From positions 8,680,001 to 8,744,000 of the forward strand of contig NC_084929.1 in assembly GCF_958298935.1 (NCBI RefSeq): DNA of 64,000 nucleotides. Reading direction: 5' to 3'. Shown here one piece after another: positions 22,471 through 32,621 of the stretch. Under the pieces are notes generated by a model. It was not told the DNA's origin. It ran no database searches and saw only the letters and a list, made by a program, of their open reading frames with translations. Each line of letters begins with the position of its first letter. Positions within the stretch are counted from its first letter, which is position 1. The stretch comes from Phragmites australis. Taxonomy: Eukaryota; Streptophyta; Magnoliopsida; Poales; Poaceae. Made by a program: the position numbers and the translations under genes.

Positions 22471-22789
22471 TTCGAGGTCACCAAGCCTCACAATAGAGAT
22501 CTTATTCCTACAAAGGTACACCCACTGTTAACTACCAAGTAGTTTACCTAGTGATCCATCTTTCATACTGCAAAGTTCGAGTCTGTTGGAGGCCTCCAAC
22601 CTTGCTGCTAGAAGTATGTTTTTCAATAGATAGCCACTAGGTAGAAGCAGTAGAACTTAAGTTACATTCTCACTTAGCATGAACAGTTATATAACCTAGC
22701 TATGTTTTATGCCACAAATAGCTTCTTATCGCCAACAGTAGACTGCAAAACTTAGCTAGTATAACAATGCAAAATCCCTACACTCCCGC

Positions 22790-23935
22790 AGACGCATCGT
22801 GCTTAGGTCGCCTAGGGGGCGGGTCTGCCCAGGTTTCCTAGAAGGCATTGTGCAGCCTCGGAAGCGTAGTTGTCACGTATCAAGGTATTTTCTTGATAAA
22901 CCGTGTTGCGGTGCCACTCGTAGGACATCTTCGGGTGGCGTGACAAGCCCACATACCGCGGACGTAGCATGCCTAGGTCAATTGGAAGGCAAGACTGCCT
23001 AGATTTCCTGAAAGGCATTGCGTAGTCTCGGTAGATAGTGAGGCTTACACACCGCGGGCGCCACTTATGCCTAAGTCACCTGAGAATATGCCCAGGGTGC
23101 CCTGGAAGGCATTTGCATAGCCTCGGGTGTCGAAGCCACGCCCCGGGGGATGTCCTCGGTGGTGGAGTTGCGGTGCTCTGAGGAATGCTGTCATAAGGAA
23201 TCCTCGTTGCACGACATGCCTACACACCACGAGCGTAGCATGCCTAGGTCACCTGGAAGGCAAGATTGCCTATGTTTCCTAGAAGGTATGGTGTAGCTTT
23301 GATAGTGTGTAGATGCCAGTTGTCAAGGGACTTCCTTGGTAATGTAGTTGCGGCGCCCCTAGGGAATTTCTCCGGAGACGTGACAAGCCCATGCACCAGT
23401 AAGCATCGCTTGCCTAAACTCAAGGTCACCTGAAAATGTTTCCCAGAGGGTAGGCTTTGCCCTGGTAGGAAGTGGAGCCCACACACCGCGGGCGTAGCAT
23501 GCCTAGGTCACCTAGGGGGCAGCACTGCCCAGGTTTTTTGGAAGGTATTGTGTAGCCTTGATAGTGTGTGGATGCCGCATATCATGGGACTGCCCTGATG
23601 TGAGGATGCGGTGCTCTAAGGAATGCTGCCGCAAGGAATCCTCTCTGCATGACATGCTTATATACCGCGGGCACCGCTTATGCCTAGGTTACCTGCAAGG
23701 CAGATTATGCCCAGGGTGCCTTGAAAGGCATTGCATAGCTTCGGTCATATAAATGCCTCGCACCAAGGCACATCCTTGGTGGACAGTGTTGCGGTGCACC
23801 CCAGGCATTTTCTTGGGAGCACGACAAGCCTACACACCGCGGGCGTAGCATGCCTAGGTCACCTAGAAGGCAAGACTGCCTAGGTTTCCTGGAAGGTATT
23901 GTGTAGCTCCGATAGTGTGTAGGACCTTCGGCATT
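22790..23935. repeat. tandem array with a higher-order period of about 260 bp
   Basis: The CGTAGCATGCCTAGGTCACC motif or close variants starts units near 22796, 22966, 23060, 23231, 23403, 23491, 23669 and 23843. Short (about 90 bp) and long (about 170 bp) spacings alternate, so the array is built from two-unit blocks. Frequent sub-motifs are ACACACCGCGGGC and AAGGCATTGTGTAGC. Open frames inside it are repeats of repeats, not genes. Confidence 0.8.
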
Positions 23936-23944
23936 AATACATGC

Positions 23945-24580
23945 CAAGGAGCCTTACCAAACCTCTGGCAAAAACGGAGAGTTTTACCAAACCTCCGACA
24001 AAAACGGAGAGTCTTACCAAAACCTCCGATAAAATGGAGAGTCTTACCAAACCTCCGATAAAAAACGGAGAGTCTTACCAAAACCTCTGACAAAACGGAG
24101 AGTCTTACGAAAACCTCTGACAAAAAACGGAGAGTCTTACCAAAACCTCAGACAAAAACGGAAAGTCTTACCAAAACCTCTGACAAAAATAGAGAGTCTT
24201 ACAAAAACCTTTGACAAAAACGAAAAACCTTACAAAACCCTCCGGTAAAAACGGAGAGCTTTACTAAAACCTCCAGTAAAAATGGAGAACTTAACAAAAC
24301 CTCTAGTAAAAACGGAGAGCTTTACCAAACCTCCGACAAAAACGGAGAGCTTTACCAAAACCTCCGGTAAAAATTGAGAACTTTACCAAAACCTCGGGTA
24401 AAAAAGGAGAGCTTTACCAAACCTACAGTAAAAATGGAGAATTTTACCAAACCTCGGGTAAAAACGGAGAGCTTTACCAAACCTCTGATAAAAATGGTGA
24501 ACTCTACCATAAACCTCCGGTAAAAATGGAGAGCTTTACCAAACCTTCGGTAAAAACGGAGAGATTTTCCAAACCTTCGC
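23945..24580. repeat. 31-bp tandem array
   Basis: About 20 units of 29-32 bp of the form ACCAAACCTCCGACAAAAAC followed by GGAGAGTCTT, drifting to GGAGAGCTTT in the right half. Adjacent units differ by a few bases. Because the unit length is about 31 it yields spurious peptide repeats in some frames. There are no unique spacers, so it is not a CRISPR array. Confidence 0.9.
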
Positions 24581-24982
24581 ACAATGAAGAGCCTTACAAA
24601 GGCTCCGTACCACGGAGGGACTTCTGAAAACCCTCCGCGATGGAGATGTTTCTTCGAAACTCCACTATACGAAAAGATTCTGAAAAGACCTAACGGGAAA
24701 GGTACCCTGGCATCTTGAAGGCTAATGCCTCCATGCCGAAGGGGTACGAAACCCGCTAGTCTCCAAAGAGCACCGCACACATATCAAAGAGGTATAAAGA
24801 TCCCCCTCCCTACAGGGAAAGGTATGATCACGTGACTCAAACACGTATGGTGAAAATGTAACAACATTACCCTACCATCTCCTTTGAAAACACCTTTTAC
24901 ATGTTATTTTATGAGGGTTATACTAACATTTAATAAAAGCCCATGCCTCATGGCACGGGAAATATAGTGGAACCCCCGACTA

Positions 24983-25690
24983 TACATTGCAGAGACCGTA
25001 AAGCCGGGCAGCAGCTAAGGGCCGAGGGGGTTGCGGAACACCTCTTCTGCCTGGCCTTCTGCTTCGCCTCCGATGCACTGTCGCCGGGCTACGGACGAAA
25101 TACCTCTGAAGTCGGGCAACGGCTAAGGGCCGATGGGGTCGCAGACCGCCTCTTTCGCCTGGCCTTCGGCTTCGCCTCCAATGTGCCGTCGCCTGGCTCC
25201 GAACGGAATACCTCCAGAGCCGGGCACCGGCTAAGGGCTGAGGGGGTTGCGGACCACCTCTTCCGCCTGGCCTTCTGCTTCTCCTCCGACGCGCCATCGC
25301 CAGTCTTTGGACGGAATACCTCCGAAGTTGGGCAGTGGCTAAGGGTCGAGGGGGTCGCGGACCGCCTCTTCCGCCTAACCTTCGGCTTCACCTCTTCGGA
25401 CTAACCTTTGGCTTCACCTCTTCTACCTAACCTTTGGTTTTGCCTCCGACGCTCCATCGCCAGGCTCCAGACGGAATACCTCCGAAGCCGAGCAACGGCT
25501 AAGAGCCGAGGGGGTTGTGGACCGCCTCTTCTGCCTAACCTTCGACTTCACCTCCGATGCATTGTCGCCAAGCTCCGGACAGAATACCTCCAGAACCGGG
25601 CAGCGGCTAAGGATCGGGGAGGGTCACAGACTACCTCTCTCGCCTAACCTTCGGTAGCGCCTCCAACATATCATCGCCGTCAACCCAGAC
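24983..25690. repeat. 118-bp tandem array
   Basis: Five to six imperfect units carrying GAATACCTCCGAAGCCGGGC, GGCTAAGGGCCGAGGGGGTC, GCCTCTTCCGCC and CTTCGGCTTCGCCTCC segments. An extra partial duplication sits at 25381-25440. The same unit occurs twice at 22290-22470. Long open frames on both strands are produced by the repeat composition. Confidence 0.85.
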
Positions 25691-26241
25691 AGTTGCTAAA
25701 GAACCCAAAGGGTAAAGGACCACCTCCAGAGTTCATCTCTAAAGATTCCAGAGGGACCTCGCTGAGTCAAAAATCTGAAACAAATTAGGAAGGAGGCCCT
25801 ACCAGCCCCAGGCCTAAGGAGTACACAGTAACCAGGGACGACAAGATCACCACTACTCCACCCGGTTCTCCTTAGCTACCCAACGTATCCATCGGTCATC
25901 AGAAAAACTAGCCATCGCCTTTGAAAGTGATGAAGAAGATGAAGAAGTACAGTTTGGAGGCACAAAAGCACGCATGCATGCGGCCACCCGTTCGAAAGGT
26001 CCTCTCGCATTGCGATATGGAAGGAGACACGACCGTTCCTGAAGATCCATGTTATATTATTAAACAACCAGTACATCCAGGGGATACAAACTAAAACAAC
26101 CATACAAAAATTGCCACGAAGAAGATAGATCCCTACAGAGCAAAACAAGGCAAGAAAGAGTACAATGTGATCAAGTTCAGCCATTATATGGATATATCAT
26201 GGCATCACCAAGTACGTCATCCCAGTGACCGCCTTCACCTC

Positions 26242-26680
26242 CTACGGGTCCTGGTAGGGGCCACACATGAGATGGCGTATGCGCCTCATCTGCGGCCTGC
26301 CGTTGCCGAAGTCGATGCAGTAGCCAGCTCCCGAGCTGTTGGAGGACACTGAGGTGTCCGAGGTCATCGGCGAGGTCTTCTCCCTCTCCTTCCCGACCTC
26401 TGCCTGCTTCGCCGCCGAGCCCACAGACTCCAGCTCACTCTCCCTTCGTAGGAGATCCCAGTCGATCTCCTCGTCGTCATCAGAGATATCGATGATCTCA
26501 ACAGGCATGCCCTCCCCAGCCAAAGGTCAGGCTGGAGCGACAGACAACTACCTCCCCTGCAGAGGTGGAGGTAGTTTTGCCTCCTTGCGCCTTTGCCGAC
26601 AACCGAAACAGCCCGGCTCCCGAAGGAGCCATCGAGATCATCGATGTCTCTGAGGAGGATGAGGAGGAAGACGTTGCCAT
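26242..26680 (-). pseudogene. antisense acidic ORF of the LTR element, frameshifted
   Basis: On the minus strand, opposite to the element, an ATG at 26680 opens MATSSSSSSSETSMISM. After a frameshift near 26500-26520 another phase continues with EIIDISDDDEEIDWDLLRRE and ends ...MRRIRHLMCGPYQDP at 26242. A Ser run, an acidic I-D-I-S-D-D-D motif and a conserved-looking C-terminus suggest a real but unnamed protein. Antisense ORFs between the coding region and the 3' LTR are known in Tat-lineage gypsy elements such as maize Grande; homology to those is an inference. A TATA box at 26743-26750 on the same strand supports expression before decay. Confidence 0.55.
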
Positions 26681-26742
26681 ACACAAGTCAAGGTTAACTG
26701 CTTGCTCATGGGGCTGTGGAGACTCCAACCTGGTAACCCCGA

Positions 26743-26750
26743 CTTTATAC
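26743..26750 (-). promoter_or_regulatory. TATA box for the antisense ORF
   Basis: The minus strand reads CCCGGGTATAAAGTCGG, a TATA box 63 bp before the antisense ORF's ATG at 26680. Confidence 0.55.
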
Positions 26751-27195
26751 CCGGGCCATGCAGCCACGTAGGTCTGGAAGATGAAGCAGAACAAACGTCG
26801 CCGTGTCCTCCCATTAAACACCTGGGGAGAGGGACGTGGCCATATCCAGTTTCCCTCCAACACGTGGCAACACTCCACGACGAAATGCCTCATTTTCTCA
26901 CGCGGATGTCCCGTCACATTAATAACCCAATCCCCTTTCGGCACGTGACAGGATCGCGAGCACAAGACCCTAGCGACCCCTCGCATTATCCAATCAGAAC
27001 ACGGAAGTGGCACATCTTGTCCAGCCATGCGAACGTGTGGGATTCTCTAAACCCACATGAAACCTCTACTCTAGTGACTTCAAAGGACAGAGAATCACCA
27101 TCAGGCATCCTTGATACTATACCAGGCTGGGGTTGATTTTTGCTCTACATCCTCTCCCCCCTCCAAAACATCGAGGCCAGAGAATGAGGGGGTAC

Positions 27196-28108
27196 AGTTG
27201 GGGGGGAAATAAGCCAGCCTGAGGATAACGGTTGAAGATCACCATCCAGGTCCCTCCAAAGCCTTGATCTCCGAACCCTCTGTTAAAAGCTCGATCTCCG
27301 ATATCATCAGATCCTTTCAAGGTACCCCTTCGCACCTACGAAGTCATCCCTTGGCTCCACCGGTTCGACCTCCCGAAGCCTTCCAAAACACAGCCTCCCA
27401 AAGCCTCGGTCCTCCGAAGCTTTGGCCTCTCAAAGTCCCAGCCCTCTGGGGTCCTGCTTCCCAAAGCCGTCACCTCCCTGTTCTATGCCTCCCGAGGCCC
27501 CACCTTGGGTTGATCGGGTCGCTTTCCCATAGGCGGCAGGGTGAGTCAGCAGGTCCTAGGAAGATCTGCCAAAAGGGGAGCGCTAGTCGTGCTTTGCCTG
27601 CAAGGAAGTGACCGGTATTAAAGGCCTAGGCTAATGGATACCACTCTGACACCCCGACGTGATGAGGACTATCCTGACACCCCTGACAGTGCGGCGTCGG
27701 GCCGCAATTGGCGACCGGCTCACCCCCTTCAGGGGGTAGGTACCACGATAATTACCACGGTGGATATTTATTTCCCCGATAGGATAGAAGGTAGTTATCC
27801 GGGATAAGGCCCAGTAATTTGGTCACATCCTGGATATTTGTACATTATGATAATTTGTACGCCAAGCTACGCATGGCCCTATAAATAGGAGGCCATGGTC
27901 CTCTGGGTAAAGGAGAACGAGGGACACAGCGAAAAAGAAAATGCATCATAGCGAACGTTGTGATACTCCTCCCAGAGTGATACACTTTCCTATCATCAAT
28001 ATACTCATTGTGTTCCTTCCTCTCAAACTTCGTCTCCAAGCATGAGTCTCCTCCTTAGAAGAAACTCTTGCCGTACTTGTTGGGGCAAGACGAACTCTTG
28101 CTCCAACA
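27196..28108 (+). mobile_element. 3' LTR of the non-autonomous element
   Basis: It starts at 27196, where the related copy at 36893 has TGTTGGGG and this one AGTTGGGG, directly after the polypurine tract. It ends CTCCAACA at 28108. A TATA box (CCCTATAAATAGG) is at 27880-27887. Many CCTCCCGAAGCC-type short repeats fill 27340-27500. The immediate right flank (CATAC) cannot be paired with a left duplication because the 5' LTR is missing. Confidence 0.7.
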
Positions 28109-28580
28109 CATACCTATACAACAAACCTAATCACATCAAGATATAATAAAGAGCAAGTGAATTAAATATATTACAAGTCTCTAAAGTTATTACATGTTCC
28201 ACAATTTAAAGTATTACATGCTAAAATTTAAAGGAAAACGAGCCAAATAATAAGTTCGGGCTCTCAACATACAACAATTAAGTGCTAGATTAAGCAAAAT
28301 ACATCTAGTTCATAACCTAGCACATGATCAGTAATATGCAGCAGATATATCATCTAAAACAATAAAAGAAGTGGTGCCATTTTCCCTAATCCGCCACAAG
28401 AACACCATGAGTAGTGCATTACTACTCTTGCCCATCACCGACATCGGTGGGCACAAAATAGGCATACACCATCCCCACTTGCAAAACTTCAACGATAGCA
28501 TCATGAGTACGAATATAATCGATAGACTTATTCATTATGGATACGTATAATAACCCAACTCCAAGGGTTTTGCAATTTAG
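28109..28580. repeat. LTR-family B segment, copy A (truncated)
   Basis: Closely similar to 32815-33290: shared stretches include TACAACAA-CC, ATATAATAAAGAG, TATATTACAAGT, CATGTTCCACAATTTA and TACAACAATTAAGTGCTAGA. It is cut on the left by the retroelement ending at 28108 and on the right by the copia LTR at 28581, so both inserted into an older copy of this LTR family. Confidence 0.8.
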
Positions 28581-28872
28581 TGTTGGAATATGTGTCGAAT
28601 ATGTGTACATAGTAGGTTACAGATAGACTTGAGTTATAATTGGGTGGAACTAGGATTAGAGTTATAGTCGAACTCTAATTTCGGGCCTTTAAATAGAAGG
28701 CACCACCATTGTAACCAAGGGAAAGACTGAAACAGTTGGAGGGGAGTGCCCGTAGTCATGCCCCGAGGATGTAGGCAGCTTGGCCAAACCTTGTTAAAAA
28801 ACATTGTGTTTTGTGTGTTGATCTTGTACTTGGCTTGATGATCCTGGTGATGCTTTTGCTAAAATCCTAACA
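28581..28872 (+). mobile_element. 5' LTR of a Ty1/copia element
   Basis: A 292-bp LTR beginning TGTTGGAATATG and ending AATCCTAACA, followed two bases later by the primer-binding site. It contains a TTTAAATAGAAGG TATA-like box at about 28688. The left flank TTTAG (28576-28580) is the expected half of a 5-bp duplication, but the 3' LTR was not found. Confidence 0.85.
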
Positions 28873-28874
28873 AG

Positions 28875-28886
28875 TGGTACCAGAGC
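28875..28886 (+). promoter_or_regulatory. primer-binding site, initiator tRNA-Met type
   Basis: TGGTACCAGAGC, one base from the canonical TGGTATCAGAGC, placed right after the LTR as in most plant copia elements. Confidence 0.85.
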
Positions 28887-30187
28887 CACGAAGAAAGATC
28901 AAGGGAAGACACGAGGATATGTTCCATGCCGCGCAAGGCTTGCATGGGTCCGGGGAAGGACGGCGCAAGGTGGAGCATGGCAGCGATCGACGACTCGATC
29001 GGTGGATTCGGACACTTCGAGCGTGGTGGTTCAAATTGTCCGATGGGCTGCATTAACGGGAATCCGTCCAGATGTGGAGGTCGGGTTGATGGCGTCTGGT
29101 GGCTGCTATTCGATAGGAGTCGGTCAGACGTGATGGCTAGGTCCGACAATGCGGTTGGAAGGCGGTAGCTTCGACTCATAGTCTGATTGACGAGTGGTCA
29201 ATCCAAATCAGAGTGGCTATTGTTTGCTCAAGGTGGAGCAGTGACAGCAGTGGCGAAAGCCATGGTGGGCTTCGGAAGTTGTGAAGGTGTTCGGGAGTTA
29301 CGAAGGGGGCATGGCCGAGTGGACGCTTCCTTGTGGGCTGAACACGCACGTGGAGTGGCTGGTGGGGTCAGGATCTGCATGCAGCAGTCTTATGCATTGA
29401 TGAATAAAAAAAAAGATGCATGCAGTCATATGCAGCGGTCATACATGCATAGGACTACTTGGATTAAAAAAATTAAGCATGTATGTTTCATGGCCTTTGA
29501 TGTGATGTGCATGCATGTGATTATGGAATATAAAAAATCAACTGCATGTGGCCGAGACGGTCTGGAGCAGCAGGAGTTCGACGTGTGGCCGAGACGGCCT
29601 GGAGCAGCGGGGCGCATTGCGACAGGGTTAGGCGGCAGTGGTACGTGTCACGCAAGGCGGGATGGCAGAGCTGACGTGTGGCTGGTTCGAACTCGGAGGT
29701 AGCTCGGGATGGCGCAGTTGATGGTAGGCTCGCACGTGTGTCGACATGGCTTTGCGGGACGGTAGATCGACACGGTATGGTGGCATGGACATGTGAGGGC
29801 TTTGGCTGTTGGTTCTGAGTCAGTCTTCTATACCGATGTGGTCGGGTAAATAAACAGATCAAAGGTGCAGAGCAATTGAAGAGAAGTTCACGGAGGGATT
29901 GCAGAAGATTGCAATTAGGCTGTTCGTGAACCGTTGCTTGTGGCAGTTAACGACGAATAGCGCGCAGCGATCGAGCGGGTCGGCCTCGTCGTTTGCAAGC
30001 GGCGTGGCAGTCGACGGGGCTTGAGAGCAATGGATCGTGCACGGACGGTGTACAAGGTGGCGTACGCGTAGTTCGGCATGTACGTGGCGGTGCATCTAGG
30101 CGGGGCGTGGGTACGAGTGTGTGGAGGCACGTTCAGCACATGTGAGGTACACATGAGCGGGATTCAGCGGTCTGTGGCAACAGGCAG
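28887..30187 (+). other. copia leader region
   Basis: 1.3 kb between the primer-binding site and gag. It is GC-richer than the flank and has no conserved domain. Repeats of the type GGCCGAGACGGTCTGGAGCA occur twice at 29548-29610. The last third (29852-30187) is the left arm of the inverted repeat described separately. Confidence 0.45.
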
Positions 30188-30299
30188 ATGGCGTCGATGG
30201 TGTCCAAATTCAAGGTGATGAGATTTGACGGGACTGGAAACTTTGGGCTTTGGCAGACAAGAGTCAAGGACTTGCTGGCGTAGCAGGGTATCCAGAAGG
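29852..30299 (+). repeat. 448-bp inverted repeat, left arm
   Basis: Reverse complement of 30500-30947 with only scattered differences. It spans the end of the copia leader and the first 37 codons of gag. The loop between the arms is 30300-30499. Confidence 0.93.
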
Positions 30300-30535
30300 C
30301 TCTTAGCGACAAGAAACCAGTCACGATAGATGATGACAAGTGGGAAGAGATGCAAGCACAAGCGGCAGTGACAATAAGGTTGTGTCTCTCCAATCAGATC
30401 ATGTACCATGTCATGGATGAAACATCACCTAAGAAGATTTGGGATAAATTGGATGATCAATTCATGTCCAAGACATTAACTCAGAAGCTGTATCTGAAGC
30501 CTTCAGGATACCCTACTGCGCTAGCAAGTCCTTGA
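30188..30535 (+). pseudogene. copia gag, N-terminal fragment
   Basis: It starts MASMVSKFKVMRFDGTGNFG and then LWQTRVKDLLA, the conserved N-terminus of plant copia Gag (FDG..NF..W). A TAG stop at 30281-30283 replaces the Gln codon, after which the gag-like frame continues: AVTIRLCLSNQIMYHVMDET, then KKIWDKLDDQFMSKTLTQKL. Homology ends at 30499, where the sequence turns back into the inverted repeat; the frame reaches a stop at 30533. Gag would coat the element RNA. The rest of gag and all of pol are missing. Confidence 0.85.
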
Positions 30536-30947
30536 CTCTTGTCTGCCAAAGCCCAAAGTTTTCAGTCCCGTCAAATCTCATCACCTTGAATTTGGACACC
30601 ATCGACGTCATCTGCCTGTTGCCACAAACCGCTGAATCCCGCTCATGTGTACCTCACATGTGCTGAACGTGCCTCCACACACTCGTACCCACGCCCCGCC
30701 TAGATGCACCACCACGTACATGCCGAACTACGCGTATGCCACCTTGTACACCATCCGTGCACGATCCGTTGCTCTCAAGCCCCGTCGACTGCCACGCCGC
30801 TTGCAAACGACGAGGCCGACCTGCTCGATCGCTGCGCGCTGTTCGTCGTTAACCGCCACAGGCAACGGTTCACGAACAGCCTGATTGCAATCTTCTGCAA
30901 TCCCTCCGTGAACTTCTCTTCAATTGCTCTGCACCTTTGATCTGTTT
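30500..30947 (-). repeat. 448-bp inverted repeat, right arm
   Basis: Begins CCTTCAGGATACCC and ends TTTGATCTGTTT, mirroring the left arm, whose borders are AAACAGATCAAA and TATCCAGAAGG. The two arms encode near-identical spurious peptides on opposite strands. The copia homology of the left side is contiguous; the right arm is the copied one. Confidence 0.93.
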
Positions 30948-32621
30948 GTAGGTTGATGATGGTATGTGTGGTGGGCTTGTGGATACGTTCCAAGTAAAAT
31001 TATAGGTTCTGGATATCCGTTAACATTTGCCAAGGTTGTGGATGTCCTTTAACATTTGTAAAGTCTCTCGTTGGTTATTACCTGGTTGGATAGTCTTTGC
31101 CCAAGTGAAACAAGTGTAACATGAATTAAGGATCAGTTTGTGGAACGAAAACCCAAAAAATATCGTACCAACCATGAGACTGATATGGGTAAGGCTTAGC
31201 ATTTTGATTAGACACTTGGCTCGCATTCGTCGAGGTACCAAGATCTAACTGATGGACCATGCTTCATAGTGATCTCTTAGCGGCAAACCATAGGGGTGTG
31301 TTAAGTGTCTTGTAAATACGACAACATGGAAATCATGACTCATGAGTAAAGTTGGCAACCTCTGTAGAGTGTAAAACTGTTATAACAGCCGTGCCTGTGG
31401 TTATGAGAGACTTAGATCCTCACATGATTAGATGGTTTTGGTTATAGTTATGGTTTTAGTTACAGTACTGGTGGTACTAGATGGTTATAGTTTGCAAGGT
31501 GGTTAACCTTGGATACAAGTTGTTTGATTAATTGGGTTACTTTCACATAATAATGCTTAATGCTTTTGAGTTCAATTGTCTTTATTTACTCGCATTTGCG
31601 CAAATATACCATGTGTTAGCTTGTCCTTAGTATAAGCATGCATATCAATATATTCTCTTGTACACTTGCAGAGCGTATCATGTGCTCACACTTACTATTT
31701 TCGCGATGCCATGTAACATGTGTGGTGCTGCTCAGTGAGTGCAGATATTGAAGATTGTCAAGACGAGGTTGTGACTTAGGCGTGTGTCTCCTGATCAGTT
31801 GTCTACGGCATTTTTGGGCACCAGTGCTTTTTCTCCGCTGCAGATATTTTTGTAGAAGACAATATATGTCAATTGTTGTAAGAGTTTAACCTTTATTTCT
31901 GTAAAAGTATTGCTTTTGTTACTTCACCTGTGACGTCCACGAGCTCATGTGTTGTGACAAGGTTATCATCCCCATTCCATGATGTGTGGAGCTCACCCCG
32001 TGGTGTTTGAGCTGGTTGTAGTGGCCCTTAGTTTCTCACAACTCCTCCACCATGCAACGATGGGCCCGTTCCAAGGTACGGACCAATTCCACCATGCGAT
32101 GCGCGAAGAGTGGTGCCTCCTCCGGTGGGCAATCCATGTTGTTCACGTCGACATCTGTGTTGATTGGAAAGTAGCCAAATGGCCACTCTTCGAGGATGGG
32201 AAGCTCCCCTCAATGAATGGTCATCGCCTTGTACGCTACCGCTTGGACCGCCATTTCTTTGGAAGTACTGGATGCCTCAAAGTGATGAGCATGGGCACCC
32301 ATGACGAACCTTGCGCCAACGCATCTCCCATAAGAGAGCGGGAAACCCTTCCACGCTCTCGGCCTGAGTAGCCATCACCAACTCGTACCTCAACATACTT
32401 AACCCATTAAGAAAAGAGGAGTTAGAGATCATTTTTAACCAAATTAACAAGCATAAGGCAAGAAATAGTTCTAAGAAAAGGCAAGGAATAAAAGTAGAGT
32501 ACATACTTAGAATATGGAATTTAAACTTTAGTAAGTTGCATTAGTGATGTTGATAAGTTTTATTAACCCATATCCTAAGCACTGTAGGCTACTTCATTAT
32601 ACCTTACTTTGATAGTCACAC
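30948..32621. repeat. gypsy LTR-like fragment and unassigned DNA
   Basis: The segment with CTCTGTAGAGTGTAAAACTG (about 31359) has its reverse-complement counterparts near 39084 and 46880 (CTATAGAG..TGCACACTTTACCC type), so it comes from the same LTR superfamily in the opposite orientation. Its ends were not resolved. The stretch 31985-32390 has a separate entry. 32400-32621 holds nothing I can name. Confidence 0.4.
31995..32330 (-). pseudogene. degenerate open frame of unknown family
   Basis: The minus strand can be read as SKEMAVQAVAYKAMTIH, a TGA, then GELPILEEWPFGYFPINTDV, PEEAPLFAHRMVELVRTLER and AHRCMVEEL before a second TGA. The residues look protein-like (alternating hydrophobic and charged, late coiled coil) and both stops could be Trp or Gln codons altered by one base. 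It may be an accessory ORF of a gypsy element. I cannot name it. Confidence 0.35.

Larger units (their letters stand above)
21290..28108 (+). mobile_element. non-autonomous LTR retroelement (LARD-like) without pol
   Basis: The 3' LTR (27196-28108) is preceded by a polypurine tract (AATGAGGGGG), fixing the plus orientation. Between about 21290 and the LTR there is no reverse transcriptase, protease or integrase. Instead there are three classes of tandem repeats and a short antisense gene. The 5' LTR was not found, so the left border is only where the AT-rich flank turns into GC-rich sequence, and the element is probably 5'-truncated. The LTR and the adjacent 3' region occur again at 36530-37500, showing a dispersed family. 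Lack of pol with a long internal region resembles large retrotransposon derivatives. Confidence 0.65.

Noticed and set aside
23945..24580. CRISPR-like repetition
   Set aside because: The 31-bp units are head-to-tail with no unique spacers, in a plant retroelement. It is a tandem array.
24352..25404. Long open frames on both strands
   Set aside because: They are translations of the 31-bp and 118-bp arrays; peptides repeat with the DNA period.
29915..30884. Two near-identical proteins on opposite strands
   Set aside because: They result from the inverted repeat; the copia leader is noncoding.
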